NCBI GenBank assembly: GCA_028583405.1
Contig: CM053246.1
Location: forward strand, 27,135,557 to 27,199,556
Length of the DNA: 64,000 nt
Direction of reading: 5' to 3'
DNA from: Pogonophryne albipinna
Taxonomy: Eukaryota; Chordata; Actinopteri; Perciformes; Artedidraconidae
Shown: positions 25,414-36,428 of the stretch, piece by piece
Layout: each line of letters begins with the position of its first letter
How positions within the stretch are numbered: position 1 is the stretch's first letter
Program-made: the position numbers and the translations under genes
The notes under the pieces: model-generated
What the model was told of the DNA's origin: nothing
The model's database searches: none
Seen by the model: only the letters and a program-made list of their open reading frames with translations

Positions 25414-25741
25414 TGTAGGAGCCATTTCCTTAGATTATAGTATCTTGTCTTTTTAGAGTATAACCTGAGATTCTGTGGTGTATATTATTTATTTATTATT
25501 TGAGTGCGTTACTCTGCAGGTCGAGATGCTGCAGCATAAAAGGAGAGGTGCTGCAGCCTACTGGTGTGGCTGACTGAAGCAAACAGTTTTTAGACCTTGC
25601 TGGTTGGGAGCGTCACAGCTTGGTTCTTCTGCCTTTAACATTGAAATATCAGTTTATATGACAAATAGTTTGTTTAAAAACGTTTATTTATTTTTGCCTT
25701 TTTTGGAATAAACTATCTTACTTTTCAATCGCATCTGGACA
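25414..25741 (+). repeat. 3' LTR of BEL/Pao element
   Basis: Begins TGTAGGAGCCATTTCCTTAG directly after a purine-rich AGAGGCCGG tract and matches the left LTR over its first part. It contains AATAAA near 25707. I placed the end at TGGACA by TG...CA logic. An end near 25768 (ACTACA) is also possible. I did not find matching target duplications on the two sides. Confidence 0.8.
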
Positions 25742-25774
25742 TTTATATTTTTTCTCTCAAACTACAAGCGTCTA

Positions 25775-28550
25775 TTCGTCGGTCAGCCCCACGAGTGAGC
25801 CACAAACAAAGGACAAAAAACAAATGGATATCGTGGCCATAAAGACACACAATGCTGGCTGTCAGCAGCTTCACTGCAAAGGTTGCTTTTCGAAGAAGTT
25901 TACTTTTCACGTTTCCCATCTTTGTAGTCTTGGGGTTTTCTACTTCATTCGAAATATCTGTATGTTGAGCCAAAAACCGGTAAAAAAAACAATGGGTACG
26001 TTTATAAATCAGTTGCAGGCACACGGTACTGTATGCATACGCCTGCTAAGCCAACAGAAAGGCACAGTGCCAGGTGTCAGAGTCAGAGAGTGCACTACAC
26101 TGATTCACTGTCTTTAACACTATTGATACAGGATTGTTTCTATCCATTCACACATTGTAATGACATAGTCAAACTTCTACCATGAATGGTCAAATATGGA
26201 CAACAAGTGTATGCAAAAAAGAAAAAGAAAACTGATATAGCCTGCAGGACACTTGTGTTTATCTCTGTGTTAGCCAGCTGTTATGATGCTAATGGTCTTG
26301 TCCAAAGCCAAGCCTTTTCTAAAGCAAACAAGTTTGCTCCTTCATGTGACTCATGCGCAGTGGTTTGACTGTGAGCGCTACTATTTTGACAGAGCAGAAG
26401 TGCAAAACAGAGGTGACCATGGAAACTGACGGCATCCAATGGGAGAATAGGATATGGGTGTGGCTGACTGATTGACAAGTCGCTCACTGCCTGGTCAATT
26501 AATAACTTGTTCTGCCGTCACAGAGAAGAACAAATTATTCACTGGAAGTTTCTTAAAGATAAAACAGTCACATGATGTAGAAGAACAACCCCTGCAGTAT
26601 CTGTGAATATGAACTGAGCTCAGACAAGTTAAACCATCTCACTTGCAATGGTTGTTTAGTTAGTTGTTTACCTTTAGTTTTACACTGGTCTAAATGTAAA
26701 TGATTGATTTGATGTCCATAATGTGTGTTTTAAAGTCAGGTATATCTGTGCTGTGAGTCAATAATAATATGCTTTCCATTCACGTCTTAACTGTGGTTGA
26801 TTTGAACCAGGGGCCTACATTCTTTTGCTCAATAGAAGTAGCTCCAAGTGACCTTTTGCTACTTTATAAAGCATGTTGCAGGGTGCATGGTGCTGAAAAA
26901 ATACTTCTCAAGTAGGTAATTAATATCCCTGAATAAACCTCAAAGATGTTATTACCTCAATAAGAGAAATAACGCAGGATTTCAGATTTAGGAGATGAAC
27001 ATCCATTTGTATACCCAGAGTTTACAGCGTGTCTTTGTGTTCTGTGAATTTACAGTTGGTGTACATTGAAAGAATAAAGGCTAGAAAGATCATAAAACAG
27101 TCATGTGCTTACCTCATTATGGTTTCCAGGGAGCAAATACAAACATACACTGTTGATACACACAGTGCATGATCGCCTGATATTTTCATGCTTGTCTTTA
27201 AAAGAGGCGTCACAGGTTTGATTTCACCGCACTTGGATAACTGAGAAACTGCAGAACTTGCAGAAACTTCTGTAGTAAAAAACACTGAAACAAACACACT
27301 TTGTTTATGAAAGCATCCCCATTAATAACTTTGGTTTTGTTTATTCATTTGTATATTTCTTTAATACATGAAGGTTTTATGTTTTTACCACTTGTTTAAT
27401 GTCTCACTGTAGTTACTGTATGATACTGTTTTTTTTTTGGGTTTTTTTTAACTCACAAAATGTCTATCAATGATGATATGGCAAAAAAGTATTGTATTTT
27501 GATTGAGGCAAAAAAACTAACAATAAGCACAACACCATTTATATTTTCACAAGAAGAATTTTCCAAATATTCTTCAATTTGGTGACTTGTAATTTAGTAT
27601 TGACAAGGTTTTAACATCTTGAGAATGTATCTGACTTGTGGAAACCTGAATAAAACCATACAACATCGACGCTGCTTTATTGCATGGACACAGCCTGGAC
27701 TGAAAGTATGCTCAGAATGTAAACGTACACACATATATGGAAATATAGCTTCTCCCCTTAACTTAGCACGACGGGCAACTCCTGGAGTCTCCCGTTAGGA
27801 CTGTTCTTTAAGGACTATAAAATGCTGGTTTAGATTCACTCGTTTTATTTACTTACATTTTTTCTATATTTCCCTCCTGCCAAAAGTGTCATCTACTTAC
27901 AGCAGGATATTAATCCAGAGATATTTAAGCCATGTATATTGGTGATCCAAAATTGCCCCCTAGGCCTAGCATAATGAGAGTGTGCGATTGCTACTGAATG
28001 TTTCACCCTATTATGACCTAGTGACCTTTTAAAGGTGTTTACCTGTCTCTTCGTGGATGATAAGAGACCCAAATGACTGCTGAAAACTCAAAAGAAAAAA
28101 AAACGACTAATCATTATATGGATTTCTGTAAATCTGCTGAGTGTGTTTATGTTTTTATCTATCTGCCCAGCTGATTAAAGTGGAGTGGTTATCTTAAATC
28201 AATAGCTAAATAAAACTGCGGATATGAAGATATTGTATGATCCGGGAGTTAGAGCTTGAGAAAAAAAGAGGTAAGAAGTTAATGGAGTTTTATAAGGTAA
28301 ACACTAATGTGAATTGTTTTCTTTATTTTACATAGTAGGCTAATGTTATTTATTTCACCACTTTGCTTTGCAAATTAAATGTCAGAGATCTACACCACAA
28401 ACCACGACAAAATGTTGCTAAGCACACTCAAACTGAGTAAATGTGATTTTAGACTCCCTTAACATCGTATTAGTCATACAAAAATAAGAAGAATAGTAAG
28501 CTGAAACTGATGAGGAGAGAAAAAATAGTCCGTCTTGTTTTTTGCCACGG
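25775..28550. other. intergenic DNA upstream of pfn2
   Basis: AT-rich sequence with no recognisable exon, RNA gene or transposon ends. Distal pfn2 regulatory sequence could lie here, but nothing in the bases marks it. Confidence 0.5.
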
Positions 28551-28554
28551 TATA

Positions 28555-28836
28555 TTCATCCGCCGCGCATTTTATTATGCAATGAGGCAGCAGGGCGAAC
28601 AACGACCTGGGCGGAGTGATTTTAGTGAGGACTACACCCAAGCGCCTGTCCGAATGCAGCGGCTTCTCTTCGTTTCCTAGACCAGAAGAAAGCCGGGACG
28701 TGACGGAGCCGGGGGGGTTCTGCTTGCTGGAGGCCCAATAAATACAGCTTCTTCACTGCTTCTTCGTCGCTCAAGAGACCTTTGTGATCTAACTTGACCC
28801 TTCATCTTTTTCCGTCCTAGAACTAATTTCACAAAC
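28555..28836 (+). promoter_or_regulatory. pfn2: pfn2 promoter and 5' UTR
   Basis: GC and CpG content rise sharply from about 28555. An ATF/USF-like GGGACGTGACGG lies near 28695. A TATA-like CCAATAAATACA lies at 28736-28747, about 90-100 nt upstream of the start codon, which would leave a 5' UTR of roughly 60-70 nt. TGCAAT near 28578 is C/EBP-like. An upstream non-coding exon cannot be excluded. The start codon context is ACAAACATGT. Confidence 0.55.
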
Positions 28837-28965
28837 ATGTCCTGGCAAAGTTACGTGGACAACCTGATGGCTGATGGCAGCTGCCAGGACACGGCCATTG
28901 TTGGGTACACGGACGCCAAATACGTCTGGGCATCTTCTGTCGGCGGTACATTTGCCAACATAACG
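28837..28965 (+). CDS. pfn2: pfn2 coding exon 1
   Basis: Encodes residues 1-43, ending GGTFANIT, with the donor ACG|GTTAGT. It is phase 0 into exon 2. It holds the N-terminal helix (WQSYVDNLM) and the first strands ([14 protein letters not shown]). Confidence 0.97.
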
Positions 28966-31900
28966 GTTAGTACGCTCTGTGTGTCAGTATCTATGATTAC
29001 ATGAGAGGAACAGTCATGTTGCATGCCGGTGGGTTACCCTGCATAGCCAGGCCTTGATGAATGAGGATAAGGCGAGCGGTGTGTGGTACACATGATATCC
29101 GGTGGTCACAATCAAGATGCATTGGCACGTACGAACCGTTGCTTTTCAACCCACCAGCAGTGTGGTACGGTTTTCATCACTTCCAGTTAACGTTACATTT
29201 ATTTGTAGGTAATGTTTTTAGAAATTGCCACAAGACCAGTCGGGGAAACCAAAGCCAGTGACAAACGGTACCGCGAACTCAAGCTAAAGAGACTAGCGCC
29301 AGCTAACGCTAGCTTTTACCAGCCGCGTCTGTCTTTGATACCGGTCAGACGAGGGAGGCGAAGAAAGCATAGCCGATTTCAATAATTTATTTTTTACCCA
29401 CTCTTATTTTTATAAACCATTACTTTTGGATTTTGTTATTAGTTCATTTAATTTTAGCATACAACACAATGTAACGGTAATATTGGTTAGAAGACTACAA
29501 CTCGCTGTTAGCTCAAATCAGGCCGGTCATCCCCGTTGGAAAATCATGATCAGCTAACGCTAATAGCGCAACTAGAGCGGTGCTCGCATGCGTACTTTCT
29601 CGCTTGCGTTCGTTCTTTCTCTTTTTTCCCTGCTCTGTTTCTGTGAATCGCACTGCTGCTACCGCCCCTTATTTTCCAAGATGGCGGATACACTCCCAGT
29701 TTCTTATTCATTTTGTTCATGGAAGCCAATCGAGCAGTTTAGTCTCGGTTAACCATTACATAAGCCGTCCACCTTTTGTCTTTTACTTTTTTAACTAACT
29801 GCACATACACCTATGTTGATGGTAGCATTTACTTGAATATAACTTTGCTAAACAGTCTTCACCGCTTCGTTGAGCCTCCATTTTGTCTGTTAAATAAATG
29901 TATAAGGCGATAATTAAAAAATACTTGTGTGAAGTTGATTAGCTGTAATTTGAATCGGACACAGGTTCGTTTTTAGGAGAATGTTGGGTATAAAATGGCA
30001 GCCATGCTTCAGACGAGTGCACTATGCACGAGTTGTTAACGGGAGTGTCCGCTCGCGCAACCGGCTCAGAGTAACGTTATCTTTGGACGCATTCAATTAA
30101 ATTACATATTGATGTCCTTCTGGAAGTCTCATGTGAAGCCAGAGCTAATTGCCATCTTACCAGCTTGCTCTCGACCTTAGCTAGCCTGTTTTTGCCTATA
30201 CCCGTTGATTAAATTAGCTAAACCAAATTCGCTGTATGAAGCAGAATCTGTGAAACTGCAGTGCTAGTTTACACAGCGTGGGCTCTCGATGGGGAGAAAG
30301 CCGGTGACTGTAATGCATCCTTTGACCGGTCCTTAATGTGCAGCTAGCCGCCATGCTAACTGTGTCTGAGTCAGTAGAAATCCTTTGAGTTTCCAGTTTT
30401 GTCCTGAAGCGTTTCGTGTGTGCCATGACTGCGCAGTTCTTGAGTTAAGGGGCGACGCCTTTTGTTCTGCAGATTGGTTCAAAGACCATTTAGGGTAATC
30501 TGTACCATGTAAAGATTGTAGTGAAATACACTTTTTCACATAATCAGTTGCACTGTTTTACAGAATATTTTTTGCCATTGTTTTGGTCAGCTGCAGTGGG
30601 CCTTAGATATTTCAGGGCTTGTCGGCTATTGGAGTCACTATTGCCTTTAACAGTGTATTGCTAGATATCATTTCTAAAGACTTGATTTACATATACTGTC
30701 CCCAAAGTGTAAAACAAAAAAGCTTTTAACAAATCGACAGACTTTTGTTTTGTTTATTAGGATAAAAAACAACTTTATTTTTGTACCAGTTTGGTCAAGT
30801 AATAGATCATACTTAAGCTGTCCATTGCAGCATTTTACACTGTCTAACAATATAATAAGCCTCTTTTCTATGGAAGTGTTTGTGTGACCATAAATAAGAA
30901 CCAGAATTGGATGCAACTAGTACAAGGAGTGAAAGGCCTTAAAGTAACACATCTCTCACTAGAGTCTGAAGCATTATTTTATTCTGCTGGGATGTAAGAT
31001 TCCAGTGATAACCTCGGATATCCAAGAGCTCATAGTATTCTATAGATCATCTCAGGTAAAGGGCAAATATATTTGTAGACTTGCACCCCATGTCATCTGG
31101 AATTAAACCCCATATTCAATCCCTAAAGTGCCAATTTTCTAAATCTCTAACCCAACACTTGGGTCTTACGATTTGCATGGTACAGGAGACCTTTGACAGT
31201 GTGTAATAGGGATGTAACGATACCAAAAACTCACGGTACGATAATATCGCGATAACAAGTCCACGGTACGGTATTTATCGCGATATTGAATAATAAAGGA
31301 AAAAAAAAATTCAATTTTTTTTTCAATAAACATTTTTTTTACTCGGAAAATGTTTCTTTATTAAATAATAAATCTGATTTGTACAGCATTTTAGTAGGAT
31401 AGCAGTATTGTCAAAAACAAAGTGACAGTAACAGACCGGAACAAGAAAACCAGTGTTTTTGTACCTATAGTACTACCAAACAAAGTAGGCATTTTCTTTG
31501 TGCCACTGCATCTCACAAATAAACAAGGACATTTAATAATCAGACCCTGCAATAAAATAAATCAAGTTTCACTTTAGTTTTTCAAGTAACTCAACTCAAA
31601 CTCACTAGTCACTCACTCGGCATCATCAGGCAGGTTTTTAGGAATATGAGCATGTCCACATTTCCAGGTATTTATAAGCTTGGATGTTTGGGCATTTACA
31701 ATATCCCCTGCTCTGGAAAAAACTCTCTCGCTTGGTACTGATGTTGCTGGTACTGATGTTGCTGGGACAGCAGTGGTCGCGTTAACCGAATATTTTATTT
31801 AACAATGACGGAAAAATCTGAAAGCAGTCTGTCATTTTGACAGATTAGAACAAACTCGGAACAGCGCCAACGTTTCCCCGCAGCGAGGCTCTGGTGTTTG

Positions 31901-34900
31901 CCGTGTTATGCATGCCCTCCAAAAGGAAATGATATAGTTTCCAAACCGTACTTTGCCGTACAGATCAACACATGTCTGGGAGGTTTTGCTTTACGCTGTG
32001 CGCGCTCCCGCGAGGTGCATCATGCACACACGGCATAACACCGCCCCCCCCGTTGACAGTTCACGAGCGTGCTCTCTCGTGAACAGTACATGCTATGTTA
32101 TAAAGCCGTGGAGGGCGGGAGTTTATAACCAAAGAGTAACCGCCCTTACGGGACGCTGTAATAAGTAAAGCGAACGCACCCGCAAGGACACCTGGCCTCC
32201 TATTGGTTGAGGGATTTTGACAGGATTGTTGCACAAAAGTTTCGAGCGCGCACAGAATAAATCTGAGAGCAGAACAAATCTGTAAGCAGCAATATATCTG
32301 AGTGCAAGCGTACAGTTTGAGCAGAAGCAGAGCAAAGTGCAAGCAGGCACTGTTTGAGTGCGAGGACAGAGTTTGAGGGAAATAAATACATAAAGTATGC
32401 TCTCAAATTTAAATACCACGCTCTTGAATAAAGATAGGGAATAACCCCCATATAAATACGATGTCCTTTTGTGTTCTGTTGTTTTATGTTCATGTTGTAA
32501 CCTACTTGCTGCCATGTTGGACAGGTCTCTCTTGAAAAAGAGATCGATGATCTCAATGGGACCATCTGGTTAAATAAAGGTTTTAAAAAAAAAAAAAAGT
32601 GTTTTAAAAAAACTTTTTTTTTTATCGCGGTAGATTTTGTCAGTCTCACGACGGTATCGGGACGTTTATTTACCGCGATATTCGGTATATCGTTACATCC
32701 CTAGTGTGTAACCTTTTTAATGTCTTTTAAGCCACACTGGAGAGAGGCAGGTCATTTTATGCTGTGGGATTTAATAAAAGGAACTAGCTTCGTTAATCAT
32801 CTAAGACTATCGTCCATATGTCCACGGTTTACATTAGTTGAATTAAACAGTGTTTTAGTCCTTCTTTTGATAAAAAGAGGTTGAATCCTTCAAAAAACAT
32901 TAGTACCAGTTTAATGTATGATATATTTATGATAAATATTGTGAAAGGGTTTTTATTTGAAAATGAGTTGTTCAGATATGTTCTTGTTGCTTCATAAATT
33001 ATGCAACATCTCAGGAGTGTGTCCAGAACCTTTAATGGCTCTGTAAGGTATTGCTTGCTGAGGAAAAAAATGTTTTCCTACCGGCTCTTCATTTGAAAGA
33101 CCTGTTTCTCAAAAGGCTTGACAGCACCAACACGTTGGTGGAATTAATCAGAATTGTATTCAAAGAGCATTAGAAGAACGCCTACAAAAGGCCAAACGTA
33201 AAATAATTAGCAGTCTCTGACAGAATTAATCGGCATTTTGCATTTTTAAAATGGATGTACCTAATTTCTTGCTTTTGTGTTTGCCTCTAGCCTGAAGAAA
33301 TTGACGTGCTAACGGGGAAGGACCGTGAGGCATTCTTCTGCGGTGGGATGACCTTAGGCAATAAGAAGTGCTCCGTAATCAGAGACAGCCTCCCTGTTGA
33401 CGGCGACTGGACAATGGACATCCGGACAAAGAGTTCAGGAGGAGAGCCAACATACAACATTTCTGTAGGCAGAGCCGGCAAAGGTGAGCACCTCGTTCAG
33501 TGTCAGTCAGAAAGCTTTCAGTAGTGCTACAGTGACAGCAGAGCCTGAATGATAGTGCCGTTAGTTTAGCTACAGTTACAGACCTTTGTGTTGTCTGCAT
33601 GTGGGATAGACCTTGAACGCACCTTTCCTCAATATATGATGAACACAGGTGTTTAGGTGTCTGTTATTATTGAATGTAGTTTGATTATGATGGGGAACAA
33701 CTGCATATCAGCTAAATGTAGTCTTGATAAGTAACAGGTTAGTAAGGGGCAAGTTCATATAAAGAGGACAGGTAAAAGGAAATGCCCTTAAAATATGACG
33801 TATTAGTCCTCTATGCCATTACTTCAATCAGATACAGCTGTTTATCAGTTGAATTAAAATGAGCAGGATATGTTTTGATAGCATCGGTAATAAAGTCTAG
33901 ACATCTTACAGATCATCCTAAATAATTGACAACATGTCTTTCCCAGTTTCTTATCGTTTATATCTGTCTTAAATATTTGTTGTCTTGAGGGATTTTCTTG
34001 CTCCTGGCGTATATATCCCAATTCTGATAACTAATATAAGCCACTGAAATAAAATGTATTAGAACAAAATCCATGATTCGAAAAAATGTAATTGCATTAT
34101 GTCCCTACTCTTTATAAAAGTTTGCAAAACAGTAGATACATTTCTAATACTTACTTGCTACTATTTAGCCCTTAACCTCCACCCCAATACATTCTAAGTC
34201 AAATTGAAGGTGTATCAGTTGATTGTAGCTCCCACATGTTGGGCGTGTTAAACAGCAGTAAAGCTGCCACGTGGTTTGTGCTGCACAGCTGACACCGTTT
34301 ACCACAGAGGTCAGAACTCACTCATTGATCTCTATTTAAACGAAGATTTATTTAAAGTTAATGGAATAAATAACCCAATTTATGAACTTGACTTTTATGA
34401 AAATTCTGATTTGCTGCGTACATTATTGTAAATCCTTTAATTAATAAAAAGTATATGCCTACAGATTTATTTTTAGAATGACTGGCTTTAAAAGGACTAT
34501 ACCTAACTGTCAAAAAAATGAATGTGATATGCCTGAGAGTTGTGCCAGCTATCAGGCTGCCTGTATGGGCCCCGATGCCCTGTCCTCCCCACTTTACCCA
34601 GAAACGACTAAACCTTAGAGGTAAGACTGTAACTGGTTCCTGTTCTCCTCTCACGGGCTCACTCTTTGGGCCGGGATTTCCTTAAAACTTTCTAAACTGC
34701 ATGCCCCTTCCTCTTTCCTGGTTAACACACCCTACCCTCAAAAGTATGAATCTGTTCCCCTGGTCACTCGCTTCCACTACGGCCAGTAAAAGACTTACAT
34801 TACAGGGCTCTTACATGTATTGAGGAGAGGTACCACACGCATGCTGCTGGTTCTGCATGTGTGCCGCATTAGTCATGAGCAGTATCCAGTCGAAGCTTAA

Positions 34901-36428
34901 CTTTCCTAGTCTCTGCTGCTGGCATGGTGTGTAATGATTACAGAGGAAACCAGGAGGAATTCTTAGCTCCTTGGATCCAAACACCTGGTCGCTTATCGAA
35001 AATTAGTAGAAAAGCAGATTTTGCAGCATTTATGGCAACCAGTGTGGTACCTTTGGACTTGTTGCAAAGAAATGTCGGTACCATTTTACAATAAGACTAC
35101 CCCTCATAAAGGGTTTATAATTAGGTTATGAATTAGGTTGTAAACACTTTATTAATCATTAAGAACCATTTATAAACCAGTTCTAACATAGTTTTCATAA
35201 ATCAACACAGGCTCACTATTTGGCAAGATGACTAAGCCTTATATTGGCTGCTTAGCGAGAATCAACTCAGTGAGCAACAGATACCAAGGATGCTGGCTGA
35301 TGAAGAAGATGAAGTAAGCTAAGTAGCCATAAGGCTTAGCAGTACAGATAAATGTGGGCTCACTATTTGGCAAGCAACCGGTCACAGTTGCCCTTTTTAT
35401 CTCATGTCTTATAAAAGCTTATTAATGATAGATATATATATTTATTTATTTAAATACATTAAATCAATAAATTGCCTGGATTTAGTGTAAATTGTGGTCA
35501 AAGTTTGATTTGGAGAATGTGCTCCTTTTTTTTTTAAATTTTTTTAATCAATAGTCCACTACCTATCAAACATTGCTTCACTCTCAGTGATAGTCATGAG
35601 AGTTTAAAGTGAACACAACAGTCACTACAGCTCTGAGCTCTGCCTGATAGACTGGCGAACAGCTTTGCATGCGTCCTTTACTTTAATCTCCCACTGTGCT
35701 CACTTCCCTATTGTAATGTGTGATCTTCACCACCAGCAGCACTGACAAGAAAATGAATGTTTAGACTCGATACAGCCGTCAGACCAAAGCGCTGCTCTGG
35801 TTTCTGTGCCATTGTCCTCCTCTGTAGCCGTCTGTCTGCCTGCTGCTTTTAGCACTTCTCTTTTCACGTGTGGGCTCTCCGCACTTTCTCTAAATGTCTT
35901 CTGTCTCTTTTCTTTCAGTCTTGGTCTTGGTAAAGGGCAAAGAAGGGGTCCATGGAGGCGGATTGAATAAGAAGGCATTCTCCATGGCAAAATACTTGAG
36001 GGATTCAGGGTTTTAGTTTAGTTTTCATGTAGTTATGTGGCTTAGTTGCAGGAGATTTAAAAAAAACATACAAAAAGGAAAACGAAAAATATAAAACTTT
36101 GATAAAAGGTAAAAAACAAATAAAAGAATTACCGTCGAACCCATGTTTCCCCAAACAGTCCGATTTAAACAAAATCCCAGGAGCATTTCTAACATAGCAC
36201 AGGGTTCAGGCTCTGTCAACAATGTAGCCCACATTTAGCAAGGTGGCAATAAAATAAGTATATTTTCCAGTCCTGCCATCACCACGTCTGTTCATTTCCT
36301 TTGTTTTGCTTCTTCTTTTGTGTACTCTAGCATTGGTTTTTGTCATGGGGAAGGAAGGTGTCCATGGAGGGCAGCTCAACAAGAAAGCATTTCATATGGC
36401 TGAGTACCTGAGGAAGTCTGGATACTAA
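28837..36428 (+). CDS. pfn2: profilin-2, gene with alternative last coding exons
   Basis: Profilin binds monomeric actin, promotes ADP/ATP exchange and binds proline-rich proteins and phosphoinositides in the cytoplasm. Joining 28837-28965, 33291-33483 and either 35919-36016 or 36331-36428 keeps frame and gives 139 residues, against 140 for mammalian PFN2. The N-terminal [11 protein letters not shown] contains the Trp and Tyr that contribute to the poly-proline pocket. [10 protein letters not shown] and [15 protein letters not shown] match vertebrate PFN2 closely. All introns are GT-AG. The paired terminal exons reproduce the PFN2a/PFN2b splice arrangement known in mammals. Intron 1 carries a hAT transposon. 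The neighbour rnf13 is the same as in human. I chose this start because it opens the family's N-terminal helix directly. Confidence 0.97.
28966..31198 (+). other. pfn2: pfn2 intron 1, 5' part
   Basis: The first about 1.1 kb is still CpG-rich and may hold regulatory sequence continuous with the promoter. The rest is AT-rich and plain. I see no exon or element until the hAT insertion. Confidence 0.6.
31613..31769 (-). pseudogene. hAT transposase C-terminal dimerisation-domain relic
   Basis: The minus strand reads [19 protein letters not shown], the hallmark of the hAT C-terminal dimerisation domain, and ends after KNLPDDAE with a stop at 31613-31615. The PATSV motif is duplicated by a 15-bp tandem repeat. 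The stretch after QTSKL departs from the family pattern, which suggests a frameshift. The N-terminal BED finger and catalytic domain are absent. Confidence 0.88.
32128..32452. mobile_element. left-truncated copy of the TA-flanked MITE module
   Basis: From AAAGAGTAACCGCCCTTACG to GGGAATAACCCCCATA this segment is close to 9646-9969 and to the reverse complement of 43496-43819. The left terminal repeat is missing, and the sequence starts directly after GGCGGGAGTTTATAACC. Confidence 0.85.
32712..33290 (+). other. pfn2: pfn2 intron 1, 3' part
   Basis: AT-rich sequence leading to a pyrimidine-rich acceptor, TTTTGTGTTTGCCTCTAG, at 33273-33290. No other feature is seen. Confidence 0.6.
33291..33483 (+). 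CDS. pfn2: pfn2 coding exon 2
   Basis: Encodes [15 protein letters not shown] through SVGRAGK and ends with the first base (G) of a codon completed by either terminal exon. The donor is AAAG|GTGAGC. It contains the actin-contact region and most of the central beta sheet. Confidence 0.97.
33484..35918 (+). other. pfn2: pfn2 intron 2
   Basis: Contains a 17-bp direct repeat (35211-35227 and 35358-35374) enclosing an 11-bp inverted repeat. A dispersed-repeat-like stretch rich in TTATAAACC and AATTAGGTT lies at about 35100-35200. The acceptor tract before exon 3a is strong (CTGTCTCTTTTCTTTCAG). Confidence 0.6.
35919..36016 (+). CDS. pfn2: pfn2 alternative last coding exon, PFN2a-type
   Basis: Completes a Val codon and encodes [14 protein letters not shown], then [18 protein letters not shown] and stop TAG. 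The ending KYLRDSGF is that of the mammalian PFN2a isoform. It is 98 nt long, exactly like the second terminal exon. An AATAAA at 36248-36253 could end this isoform's mRNA about 235 nt past the stop. Lys in [10 protein letters not shown] replaces the Met usual in vertebrate PFN2. Confidence 0.94.
36248..36253 (+). promoter_or_regulatory. pfn2: candidate poly(A) signal for the exon-3a isoform
   Basis: Canonical AATAAA lies between the two alternative terminal exons. Use of it would make exon 3a a true terminal exon. If it is ignored, splicing must choose between 3a and 3b. Confidence 0.5.
36331..36428 (+). CDS. pfn2: pfn2 alternative last coding exon, second isoform
   Basis: Completes an Ala codon and encodes [14 protein letters not shown], then [18 protein letters not shown] and stop TAA. 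The acceptor is TTTTGTGTACTCTAG. Eight of 32 residues differ from exon 3a, mostly in the C-terminal helix, where S, K, D and F become H, E, K and Y. It corresponds in position to the mammalian PFN2b exon. Confidence 0.93.

Larger units (their letters stand above)
31207..32703. mobile_element. hAT DNA transposon in pfn2 intron 1 (1497 bp)
   Basis: Ends TAGGGATGTAACGATA and TATCGTTACATCCCTA are flanked by a perfect 8-bp duplication, GTGTGTAA, at 31199-31206 and 32704-32711, diagnostic of hAT. Subterminal CGGTA and CGCGATA motifs recur near both ends. On the minus strand it retains a relic of the transposase C-terminus (31613-31769). Its right half contains a foreign MITE module (about 32128-32452). 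It cannot be autonomous as it stands. The intact TSD and terminal repeats indicate a fairly recent insertion. Confidence 0.95.

Noticed and set aside
22249..25741. Intact LTR retrotransposon
   Set aside because: Only the integrase part of pol is present, the left LTR is cut short, and no matching target duplications were found.
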